A stretch of 64,000 nucleotides of DNA from the NCBI GenBank assembly GCA_030063045.1, contig JAQSEB010000124.1:1-64000 (forward strand), written 5' to 3'. Source of the DNA: Pratylenchus scribneri. Lineage: Eukaryota > Nematoda > Chromadorea > Rhabditida > Pratylenchidae. Below the pieces are notes generated by a model. That model was not told where the DNA came from and ran no database searches. It saw nothing but the letters and a program-made list of their open reading frames with translations. Within the stretch, counting starts at the first letter, position 1, and every line of letters starts with the position of its first letter. The position numbers and the translations under genes were made by a program. Of this stretch, positions 39,301 through 50,788 are shown one piece after another.

Positions 39301-42300
39301 CCTCACAATCTTTTCTATTAGTATTTTTTAGGCAGATTCTAGGCCCGACATGTATTTGAAATTTTTGAAATTGAAATTTTCTATGTGTTTTAAGAAAAAA
39401 ATTTTAAAATCGCTATTTATCTTCGGAATTTTAATATCATTCCTCACAATCTTTTCTATTAGTATTTTTTTAGCAGATTCTAGGCCATACATGTATTTGA
39501 AATTCTTAAAATTGAAATTTTCTATGAGTTTTAAGAAAAAAATTTAAAATCGCTATTTCTCTTCGGAATTTTAATATTATTCCTCACAATCTTTTCTATT
39601 AGTATTTTTTAAGCAGATTCTAGGCCATACATGTATTTGAAATTTTTGAAATTGAAATTGTCTATGAGTTTTAAGAAAAAAAGTTTAAAATCGCTATTTC
39701 TCTTCGGAATTTTAATATCATTCCTCACAATCTTTTCTATTAGTATTTTTTAAGCAGATTCTAGGCCCTACATGTATTTGAAATTTTTGAAATTGAAATT
39801 TTCTATGTGTTTTAAGAAAAAAAGTTTAAAATCGCTATTTCTCTTCGGAATTTTAATATCATTCCTCACAATCTTTTCTATTAGTATTTTTTAGGCAGAT
39901 TCTAGGCCCTACATGTATTTGAAATTTTTGAAATTGAAATTTTCTATGTGTTTTAAGAAAAAAATTTTAAAATCGCTATTTCTCTTCGGAATTTTAATAT
40001 CATTCCTCACAATCTTTTCTATTAGTATTTTTTAAGCAGATTCTAGGCCCTACATGTATTTGAAATTTTTGAAATTGAAATTTTCTATGTGTTTTAAGAA
40101 AAAAATTTTAAAATCGCTATTTCTCTTCGGAATTTTAATATCATTCCTCACAATCTTTTCTATTAGTATTTTTTAGGCAGATTCTAGGCCCTACATGTAT
40201 TTGAAATTTTTGAAATTGAAATTTTCTATGTGTTTTAAGAAAAAAATTTTAAAATCGCTATTTATCTTCGGAATTTTAATATCATTCCTCACAATCTTTT
40301 CTATTAGTATTTTTTAGGCAGATTCTAGGCCCTACATGTATTTGAAATTTTTGAAATTGAAATTTTCTATGTGTTTTAAGAAAAAAATTTTAAAATCGCT
40401 ATTTATCTTCGGAATTTTAATATCATTCCTCACAATCTTTTCTATTAGTATTTTTTAGGCAGATTCTAGGCCCTACATGTATTTGAAATTTTTGAAATTG
40501 AAATTTTCTATGAGTTTTAAGAAAAAAGTTTATAATCGCTATTTCTCTTCGGAATTTTAATATCATTCCTCACAATCTTTTCTATTAGTATTTTTTAGGC
40601 AGATTCTAGGTCATACATGTATTTGAAATTTTTGAAATTGAAATTTTCTATGTGTTTTAAGAAAAAAAGTTTAAAATCGCTATTTCTCTTCGGAATTTTA
40701 ATATCATTCCTCACAATCTTTTCTATTAGTATTTTTTAAGCAGATTCTAGGCCCTACATGTATTTGAAATTGAAATTTTCTATGTGTTTTAAGAAAAAAA
40801 GTTTAAAATCGCTATTTCTCTTCGGAATTTTAATATCATTCCTCACAATCTTTTCTATTAGTATTTTTTAGGCAGATTCTAGGCCCTACATGTATTTGAA
40901 ATTTTTGAAATTGAAATTTTCTATGTGTTTTAAGAAAAAAATTTTAAAATCGCTATTTCTCTTCGGAATTTTAATATCATTCCTCACAATCTTTTCTATT
41001 AGTATTTTTTAGGCAGATTCTAGGCCCTACATGTATTTGAAATTTTTGAAATTGAAATTTTCTATGAGTTTTAAGAAAAAAGTTTATAATCGCTATTTCT
41101 CTTCGGAATTTTAATATCATTCCTCACAATCTTTTCTATTAGTATTTTTTAGGCAGATTCTAGGTCATACATGTATTTGAAATTTTTGAAATTGAAATTT
41201 TCTATGAGTTTTAAGAAAAAAATTTTAAAATCGCTATTTCTCTTCGGAATTTTAATATCATTCCTCACAATCTTTTCTATTAGTATTTTTTAAGCAGATT
41301 CTAGGTCATACATGTATTTGAAATTTTTGAAATTGAAATTTTCTATGTGTTTTAAGAAAAAAGTTTAAAATCGCTATTTCTCTTCGGAATTTTAATATCA
41401 TTCCTCACAATCTTTTATATTAGTATTTTTTAAGCAGATTCTAGGTCATACATGTATTTGAAATTTTTGAAATTGAAATTTTCTATGAGTTTTAAGAAAA
41501 AAGTTTAAAATCGCTATTTCTCTTCGGAATTTTAATATCATTCCTCACAATCTTTTCTATTAGTATTTTTTAAGCAGATTCTAGGTCATACATGTATTTG
41601 AAATTTTTGAAATTGAAATTTTCTATGAGTTTTAAGAAAAAAGTTTAAAATCGCTATTTCTCTTCGGAATTTTAATATCATTCCTCACAATCTTTTCTAT
41701 TAGTATTTTTTAAGCAGATTCTAGGCCATACATGTATTTGAAATTTTTGAAATTGAAATTTTCTATGTGTTTTAAGAAAAAAATTTTAAAATCGCTATTT
41801 ATCTTCGGAATTTTAATATCATTCCTCACAATCTTTTCTATTAGTATTTTTTAAGCAGATTCTAGGCCCTACATGTATTTGAAATTTTTGAAATTGAAAT
41901 TTTCTATGTGTTTTAAGAAAAAAAGTTTAAAATCGCTATTTCTCTTCGGAATTTTAATATCATTCCTCACAATCTTTTCTATTAGTATTTTTTAAGCAGA
42001 TTCTAGGCCCTACATGTATTTGAAATTTTTGAAATTGAAATTTTCTATGAGTTTTAAGAAAAAAGTTTAAAATCGCTATTTCTCTTCGGAATTTTAATAT
42101 CATTCCTCACAATCTTTTCTATTAGTATTTTTTAAGCAGATTCTAGGCCATACATATATTTGAAATTTTTGAAATTAAAATTTTCTATGAGTTTTAAGAA
42201 AAAAATTTTAAAATCGCTATTTCTCTTCGGAATTTTAATATCATTCCTCACAATCTTTTCTATTAGTATTTTTTAAGCAGATTCTAAGCCATACATGTAT

Positions 42301-45300
42301 TTGAAATTTTTGAAATTGAAATTTTCTATGTGGTTTAAGAAAAAAATTTTAAAATCGCTATTTCTCTTCGGAATTTTAATATCATTCCTCACAATCTTTT
42401 CTATTAGTATTTTTTAAGCAGATTCTAGGCCATACATATATTTGAAATTTTTGAAATTAAAATTTTCTATGAGTTTTAAGAAAAAAATTTTAAAATCGCT
42501 ATTTCTCTTCGGAATTTTAATATCATTCCTCACAATCTTTTCTATTAGTATTTTTTAAGCAGATTCTAAGCCATACATGTATTTGAAATTTTTGAAATTG
42601 AAATTTTCTATGTGGTTTAAGAAAAAAATTTTAAAATCGCTATTTCTCTTCGGAATTTTAATATCATTCCTCACAATCTTTTCTATTAGTATTTTTTAAG
42701 CAGATTCTAGGCCATACATGTATTTGAAATTTTTGAAATTGAAATTTTCTATGAGTTTTAAGAAAAAAGTTTAAAATCGCTATTTCTCTTCGGAATTTTA
42801 ATATCATTCCTCACAATCTTTTCTATTAGTATTTTTAAGCAGATTCTAGGCCATACATATATTTGAAATTTTTGAAATTGAAATTTTCTACGAGTTTTAA
42901 GAAAAAAGTTTAAAATCGCTATTTCTCTTCGGAATTTTAATATCATTCCTCACAATCTTTTCTATTAGTATTTTTTAAGCAGATTCTAGGCCCTACATGT
43001 ATTTGAAATTTTTGAAATTGAAATTTTCTATGAGTTTTAAGAAAAAAGTTTAAAATCGCTATTTCTCTTCGGAATTTTAATATCATTCCTCACAATCTTT
43101 TCTATTAGTATTTTTTAGGCAGATTCTAGGCCGTACATGTATTTGAAATTTTTGAAATTGAAATTTTCTATGTGTTTTAAGAAAAAAGTTTAAAATCGCT
43201 ATTTCTCTTGGGAATTTTAATATCATTCCTTACAATCTTTTCTATTAGTATTTTTTAAGCAGATTCTAGGCCCTACATGTATTTGAAATTTTTGAAATTG
43301 AAATTTTCTATGAGTTTTAAGAAAAAAGTTTAAAATCGCTATTTCTCTTCGGAATTTTAATATTATTCCTCACAATCTTTTCTATTAGTATTTTTTAAGC
43401 AGATTCTAGGCCCTACATGTATTTGAAATTTTTGAAATTGAAATTTTCTATGAGTTTTAAGAAAAAAGTTTAAAATCGCTATTTCTCTTCGGAATTTTAA
43501 TATCATTCCTCACAATCTTTTCTATTAGTATTTTTTAAGCAGATTCTAGGCCATACATGTATTTGAAATTTTTGAAATTGAAATTTTCTATGTGTTTTAA
43601 GAAAAAAAGTTTAAAATCGCTATTTCTCTTCGGAATTTTAATATCATTCCTCACAATCTTTTCTATTAGTATTTTTTAAGCAGATTCTAAGCCATACATG
43701 TATTTGAAATTTTTGAAATTGAAATTTTCTATGTGGTTTAAGAAAAAAATTTTAAAATCGCTATTTCTCTTCGGAATTTTAATATCATTCCTCACAATCT
43801 TTTCTATTAGTATTTTTTAAGCAGATTCTAGGCCATACATGTATTTGAAATTTTTGAAATTGAAATTTTCTATGTGGTTTAAGAAAAAAATTTTAAAATC
43901 GCTATTTATCTTCGGAATTTTAATATCATTCCTCACAATCTTTTCTATTAGTATTTTTTAGGCAGATTCTAGGCCCTACATGTATTTGAAATTTTTGAAA
44001 TTGAAATTTTCTATGAGTTTTAAGAAAAAAGTTTAAAATCGCTATTTCTCTTCGGAATTTTAATATCATTCCTCACAATCTTTTCTATTAGTATTTTTTA
44101 GGCAGATTCTAGGCCATACATGTATTTGAAATTTTTGAAATTGAAATTTTCTATGAGTTTTAAGAAAAAAAGTTTAAAATCGCTATTTCTCTTCGGAATT
44201 TTAATATTATTCCTCACAATCTTTTCTAATAGTATTTTTTAAGCAGATTCTAGGCCATACATATATTTGAAATTTTTGAAATTGAAATTTTCTATGAGTT
44301 TTAAGAAAAAAAGTTTAAAATCGCTATTTCTCTTCGGAATTTTAATATCATTCCTCACAATCTTTTCTATTAGTATTTTTTAAGCAGATTCTAGGCCATA
44401 CATATATTTGAAATTTTTGAAATTAAAATTTTCTATGAGTTTTAAGAAAAAAATTTTAAAATCGCTATTTCTCTTCGGAATTTTAATATCATTCCTCACA
44501 ATCTTTTCTATTAGTATTTTTTAAGCAGATTCTAAGCCATACATGTATTTGAAATTTTTGAAATTGAAATTTTCTATGTGGTTTAAGAAAAAAATTTTAA
44601 AATCGCTATTTCTCTTCGGAATTTTAATATCATTCCTCACAATCTTTTCTATTAGTATTTTTTAAGCAGATTCTAGGCCATACATGTATTTGAAATTTTT
44701 GAAATTGAAATTTTCTATGAGTTTTAAGAAAAAAGTTTAAAATCGCTATTTCTCTTCGGAATTTTAATATCATTCCTCACAATCTTTTCTATTAGTATTT
44801 TTAAGCAGATTCTAGGCCATACATATATTTGAAATTTTTGAAATTGAAATTTTCTACGAGTTTTAAGAAAAAAGTTTAAAATCGCTATTTCTCTTCGGAA
44901 TTTTAATATCATTCCTCACAATCTTTTCTATTAGTATTTTTTAGGCAGATTCTAGGCCATACATGTATTTGAAATTTTTGAAATTGAAATTTTCTACGAG
45001 TTTTAAGAAAAAAGTTTAAAATCGCTATTTCTCTTGGGAATTTTAATATTATTCCTCACAATCTTTTCTATTAGTATTTTTTAAGCAGATTCTAGGCCCT
45101 ACATGTATTTGAAATTTTTGAAATTGAAATTTTCTATGAGTTTTAAGAAAAAAGTTTAAAATCGCTATTTCTCTTCGGAATTTTAATATCATTCCTCACA
45201 ATCTTTTCTATTAGTATTTTTTAGGCAGATTCTAGGCCGTACATGTATTTGAAATTTTTGAAATTGAAATTTTCTATGTGTTTTAAGAAAAAAGTTTAAA

Positions 45301-47004
45301 ATCGCTATTTCTCTTGGGAATTTTAATATCATTCCTTACAATCTTTTCTATTAGTATTTTTTAAGCAGATTCTAGGCCCTACATGTATTTGAAATTTTTG
45401 AAATTGAAATTTTCTATGAGTTTTAAGAAAAAAGTTTAAAATCGCTATTTCTCTTCGGAATTTTAATATTATTCCTCACAATCTTTTCTATTAGTATTTT
45501 TTAAGCAGATTCTAGGCCCTACATGTATTTGAAATTTTTGAAATTGAAATTTTCTATGAGTTTTAAGAAAAAAGTTTAAAATCGCTATTTCTCTTCGGAA
45601 TTTTAATATCATTCCTCACAATCTTTTCTATTAGTATTTTTTAAGCAGATTCTAGGCCATACATGTATTTGAAATTTTTGAAATTGAAATTTTCTATGTG
45701 TTTTAAGAAAAAAATTTTAAAATCGCTATTTCTCTTCGGAATTTTAATATCATTCCTCACAATCTTTTCTATTAGTATTTTTTAAGCAGATTCTAGGCCC
45801 TACATGTATTTGAAATTTTTGAAATTGAAATTTTCTACGAGTTTTAAGAAAAAAAGTTTAAAATCGCTATTTCTCTTCGGAATTTTAATATCATTCCTCA
45901 CAATCTTTTCTATTAGTATTTTTTAAGCAGATTCTAGGCCCTACATGTATTTGAAATTTTTGAAATTGAAATTTTCTACGAGTTTTAAGAAAAAAGTTTA
46001 AAATCGCTATTTCTCTTCGGAATTTTAATATCATTCCTCACAATCTTTTCTATTAGTATTTTTTAAGCAGATTCTAGGTCATACATGTATTTGAAATTTT
46101 TGAAATTGAAATTTTCTATGTGTTTTAAGAAAAAAATTTTAAAATCGCTATTTCTCTTCGGAATTTTAATATCATTCCTCACAATCTTTTCTATTAGTAT
46201 TTTTTAGGCAGATTCTAGGCCCTACATGTATTTGAAATTTTTGAAATTGAAATTTTCTATGAGTTTTAAGAAAAAAGTTTAAAATCGCTATTTCTCTTCG
46301 GAATTTTAATATCATTCCTCACAATCTTTTCTATTAGTATTTTTTAAGCAGATTCTAGGCCATACATGTATTTGAAATTTTTGAAATTGAAATTTTCTAT
46401 GTGTTTTAAGAAAAAAATTTTAAAATCGCTATTTCTCTTCGGAATTTTAATATCATTCCTCACAATCTTTTCTATTAGTATTTTTTAGGCAGATTCTAGG
46501 CCCTACATGTATTTGAAATTTTTGAAATTGAAATTTTCTATGTGTTTTAAGAAAAAAATTTTAAAATCGCTATTTCTCTTCGGAATTTTAATATCATTCC
46601 TCACAATCTTTTCTATTAGTATTTTTTAGGCAGATTCTAGGCCCTACATGTATTTGAAATTTTTGAAATTGAAATTTTCTATGTGTTTTAAGAAAAAAAT
46701 TTTAAAATCGCTATTTCTCTTCGGAATTTTAATATCATTCCTCACAATCTTTTCTATTAGTATTTTTTAGGCAGATTCTAGGCCCTACATGTATTTGAAA
46801 TTTTTGAAATTGAAATTTTCTATGAGTTTTAAGAAAAAAGTTTAAAATCGCTATTTCTCTTCGGAATTTTAATATCATTCCTCACAATCTTTTCTATTAG
46901 TATTTTTAAGCAGATTCTAGGCCATACATGTATTTGAAATTTTTGAAATTGAAATTTTCTATGAGTTTTAAGAAAAAAGTTTAAAATCGCTATTTCTCTT
47001 CGGA
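18381..47004 (+). repeat. 141-bp tandem satellite array with higher-order repeats
   Basis: About 203 head-to-tail copies of a 141-bp monomer, all in one orientation, fill 28.6 kb. Landmarks in each unit are GCAGATTCTAGGCC, ACATGTATTTGAAATTTTTG, AAAATCGCTATTTCTCTTCG and CCTCACAATCTTTTCTATTAG. Rare variants recur at fixed distances: units at 25702 and 26265 recur at 29360 and 29923 (3,658 bp, 26 units) and at 38787 and 39350. Units at 42758 recur at 44724 (1,966 bp, 14 units). Occasional indels mark single units, for example near 20,787 and 40,760. Several 65-codon frames inside are monomer by-products, not genes. There are no unique spacers, so it is not a CRISPR array. A heterochromatic or structural role is possible but not shown. 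Confidence 0.97.
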
Positions 47005-47356
47005 CATTTAGCATTTTTTGTACATTTCTTGCCAAAATTCCATTTGGAATTTTGACCAGAAGAGCAAAAGCATTTTCTATTGGCATTGAAGCGAACATTT
47101 CCTTCATCAATTCAGCCGGCAATTGTCGACGCCGATTTGATGATTTCAACTGTAAAAATATTAAAATAATCTGTGCAAATTTTAATAAAATAACCCACTT
47201 TTTTGATGTATGTCTCTTTTTTAGTCATTTTTTCCTTTAATTCACGAATTTGTTCCTCCAACTTTGCAATTTTCTTTGATCCTTTTCTGCTAATATTTTC
47301 TGGACTTCCTCCACCAATTTTCCACTGACATTTTGATCTTTATTTTGTTGTTCCAT
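47005..47356 (-). pseudogene. F-box-like gene truncated by the satellite array
   Basis: The minus strand starts at 47354-47356 (MEQQNKDQNVSGKL...), then reads a coiled-coil-like segment (KKIAKLEEQIRELKEKM) in a different frame, so a frameshift lies near 47,280. After an intron (acceptor TTTTTACAG) comes the F-box-like exon: RRRQLPAELMKEMFASMPIE ... RNVQKML. This matches the SPRY genes at 596 and 2565. Five or so codons before that exon should end, the sequence switches directly to satellite at 47004/47005. The SPRY half is missing from the window. Confidence 0.75.
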
Positions 47357-47960
47357 TTAAATTTTAATATTTTTGATCAGATTTAATAAATTGATTCGAA
47401 TATCTTTCAAAAATGAATTTTAAATTAAAAGTGTAGGAGGAATGGAATTTTTTTAATAATAAAATAAATTAAGAAGACAGAATAAGGGAAATTCGCTTCT
47501 TTTTATAATGTAAGGGTAAAAAATTAAAATGATATTCTAATATATAAAATTATTCTAGAAAAGAAATTTTCAACATGTATCATTATCAGTATTATTATAA
47601 AATAATTTCTAATAAAAAAGCCTTTCACAATTTCTTTTTTCAAATTCAATCTCTTTGTCCAAATCATAATTAAAAATTCATTCATCCCATTAGAAATATG
47701 AAATATCACAAAAATAGATTCATTTTTAATTGAATCCTTCTTTTAAGCCAAAATGAATAATTTTTATTCAATTCAAATTTCATATCCCATCAAAATCAAT
47801 TAAAGTGATGTGATTTTTTTATTGCATTAAATCCTGAATAAATTAAAAATAATAAAATCATTTTCATTTATCTTCGTCATTTAAAAAAAAAATATTCCCT
47901 TCTCATTTTCGATAAAATTTTAATTCTTCTATTAAAAATAAAATCTAAAAATTGAAATAA
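47357..47960. other. Intergenic, nothing recognised
   Basis: AT-rich spacer of about 600 bp upstream of the Cys-rich secreted gene at 47961. It should hold that gene's promoter, but no specific site can be named. Confidence 0.5.
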
Positions 47961-50103
47961 ATGATGTTCATCTTACTGGCCATATTTCTTGCCAATACAT
48001 TGATGCTTGTTGATGCTTTGGATCCCCGATATGAAGGCATATGTCGTCCTTTTGAATTGCCATTGGAACCTGCAAGACCTTGCGCCGCAGGTAAAATAAA
48101 TTTTTAATTTTATAAAATAAAATTTAGAAAATATTTATTTTATCAAAAAAATATTATTAAATATACAAAAAAATGCTATAGCGATATAATGATATGTTTC
48201 TTTTTTCTTTAAATTTATTTAATTAATAAATTTTACTGAATTTTAACTAATTCTAAAGTGATATACACCAAGAACAAAAATCGGTTTTAGATGCTTTAAA
48301 CTTTAATTTTGGCCAAATTTCGAAAAATTATATTATACCATTCTATCGGTAATTAATTAAATAGTTTGCATCCCCTTATGGAAAAATGAAGGGTCCCTCC
48401 CCTCTTTGGGTGTCATGGTTTGGGTTTAGGATACATATAAGATGATTCTTACATGTTATTCTAACCTAACTCTATCCCAACCTTGATTGACCCTAACCCA
48501 AAATATGACAAACCATAGGGGGGAACCTTCACTTTCCAAAAAATGGAATTAAACTAAATAAGTACCATTCTATATATTCTTTGATAACTGATAAATAAAT
48601 GATCAAATGTTATATATAGATTTAAAGAGGATTATGAAAAACTTTTTATTTATTTTTTTTTTTCTTAAATTAATTAGTTTTTTACCAAAAAAATTAAATA
48701 TAATTTAATGGTTAAGTTTTTATAATATACTACTTAAAGTTATGAAAGGGTTTTATCTGTCAATCAACATTTCTTAATATCATTTTTCAATGATCAAAGA
48801 ATATGGAAAATTGAATTTCGTTAATATTAATTTTTTTGAGTATTCCTCATTTTCATCCTCATCAGGTTGTACCGATCCGGAAGTGACACCAAATGTGGCA
48901 GATCAAAAGAAATGCATTGTAGCTTGTGCCGGTTGTGCATATAACACTGCGGTGGTTAGTGATGAAAATGGCGAAAGAGAATGTTCCAACACCACGTGCC
49001 AATATAGGCAGCCAACGCCGGGTGGTTTCATAAATAAATGCACATGGATTTGGTATGAATATGACAATGACACAATCAACAATGAAATGGCACCGACCAA
49101 GCCCATTTGCGAGCTGGATCCAGAACCGCCCACTGGAATTTGCGATGATTTCATATGTAAGTTTGGTTTATGCTAGTCCTGAATTAAGGTTGGATAGCTT
49201 TTTCCGAAATGGGACATTTGTCTGAATCCGAAAGCCTCAATTTAAATCTGGCCTAAAGTCGAAATAAATACCGATTGGTAATTTCGTTGGTTCGCATCCG
49301 GGTATAAATCCGGAATCCTTAATCCGGAAAAACATATAAAATAGTCCAAATTTAAGATTCGTATTTGGCAAATCCGAAAGGAAACTTATTCCATAATCTT
49401 GCGTGATGTGCCCTAGATTTATATAATGACTAAAAATACCCATAATTTTTTTCTTAAATTTGAGTTTTATGTAAATTCAGTGATCCGTTTAAAATCTCAT
49501 TTACACCAATTAGGCATCGATTGAAAAACCGTTTATGCTCTTTCAAGACAGCAAGTGAATTATTTTGACCTTCCCAAAATGGGAAATTATTTTTGCTGAC
49601 GTTTAAGAGAGCATTTATGATAAGTCCAAAAATAAAATTTTTGATATTTCCGGCATTTAAAATGAAGGATTGACCCCATTCATTTTTTTTTTATTTTTCC
49701 TTTCATAGAGAAAAAATTAATATTAGTTAAATATTAATCAATTAATATTAAATTATATTCTTATTTTATTTCAGATTATTGTCCGGAAGCGCTTCAGTAT
49801 GTTCTCGAAGAATGTGGGGATTGTGATGCATATTTGAACGGCACTCGGGTGTGCAAATTCCGCGGACATCCAGATGAATATCTCATCAAAAATCTATCGG
49901 CTTCGAAACTTTATGAATGCACACTCATCAAAGGACCGTAAGTCCAACAAAAATTTTTAATATTTACCTAATTATTTCTTTTAAGATATGAATGGGCACC
50001 ATGCACGATTAATTGTAATGAAGCAATCGAAACTGTTACTGATTCTGGTATTGATTTAACTCCGGAAAAATGCAATGAAATATGGTGTCATGATGATAAA
50101 TGA
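47961..50103 (+). CDS. Secreted cysteine-rich protein, family not recognised
   Basis: Four exons are inferred: 47961-48090, 48866-49156, 49775-49937 and 49986-50103. They sum to 702 nt (233 residues). The N-terminus (MMFILLAIFLANTLMLVDA) is a clear signal peptide with likely cleavage near residue 19. The mature chain has about 19 cysteines, in clusters such as CIVACAGCAY, ECSNTTC, ECGDCDAY and CTINC, and several N-glycosylation sequons (NTT, NDT, NGT, NLS). The last residues are CNEIWCHDDK. This suggests an extracellular disulfide-bonded protein. The Cys spacing differs from the ET-like genes upstream, so it is not an extra member of that cluster. A second methionine follows the first directly, so the start could be either. 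Confidence 0.8.
48378..48540. repeat. Small foldback repeat in intron 1 of the secreted gene
   Basis: TATGGAAAAATGAAGGGTCC on the left pairs imperfectly with GGAACCTTCACTTTCCAAA on the right. Inside is a pairing of GTCATGGTTTGGGTT with AACCCAAAATATGAC. No coding capacity. Confidence 0.65.
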
Positions 50104-50642
50104 TAATGGATGAAAAGAATAATTAATACATTAATACTTATTTCTATCATTTTCATTTTAATGCATAAATTGCTAATTTTGGAAATTCAAATATAAAAAA
50201 AGTATCTAAAACTCGATAATAAGTTGATTTCTATCGATTTTAATCCGTATAAGTATCGCAAAATCTTCAAAAAATATTGATTTTCGGTTCTCCTATTTTC
50301 TATTAATTTGAGCAAATATTCCCAATTTCAATTTTAAATGGCATTGAATTTCTGAAATCGAAATTTATTTTGGGCAACCCTAATAATAAGTCAAAATGTA
50401 TGTTAAATGACATAGAAGACAGATTAAGTGAATTAGTATTTTTCATTTAATTCGGCGAATTATAATTTATTCAGAAGTTTAACAGTTTTCCAAAAAAATA
50501 TGGTCATACATTTAATTTTAAATGATTATGATGTAAATATTCCGACTGCACCTAATTAATTTAAAAAATTTGATTAATTTTTGCGTTACTGACATTTTTA
50601 TTACATGTAATGAAATTTTTTTTGACTATGAAGTGGCATTTT

Positions 50643-50667
50643 CATTGAGACGTAAATATGGAACAGG
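50643..50667 (+). promoter_or_regulatory. Conserved upstream motif, copy 1
   Basis: CATTGAGACGTAAATATGG followed by AACAGG lies about 120 bp before the receptor start at 50789. Related sequences recur at 53537, 56016 and 56825 with similar AT-rich flanks (TAATTAAATTATT...). It may be a shared promoter element or just duplicated flank. Confidence 0.4.
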
Positions 50668-50788
50668 TGCCAATTTTCTAAAGCCACTATAATTAAATTA
50701 TTCATAGAATGACAAAATTACTTGTAATTCGAATTTAAGTTACTGAGATATTGCTAATATCATTTATCAGGAATGTTTCAAATCAATA

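Noticed and set aside
25702..39547. Six 65-codon frames (25702, 26265, 29360, 29923, 38787, 39350) as genes
   Set aside because: They are identical by-products of satellite units with seven Ts; no conservation beyond the repeat and no gene context.
42758..44912. Two identical 62-codon minus frames
   Set aside because: Read-through of satellite units with a shortened T run, repeated 1,966 bp apart by higher-order duplication.
18381..47004. CRISPR-like array
   Set aside because: The units abut with no unique spacers, and the DNA is eukaryotic in character.
48903..49154. 83-codon minus-strand frame
   Set aside because: Antisense of exon 2 of the secreted Cys-rich gene.
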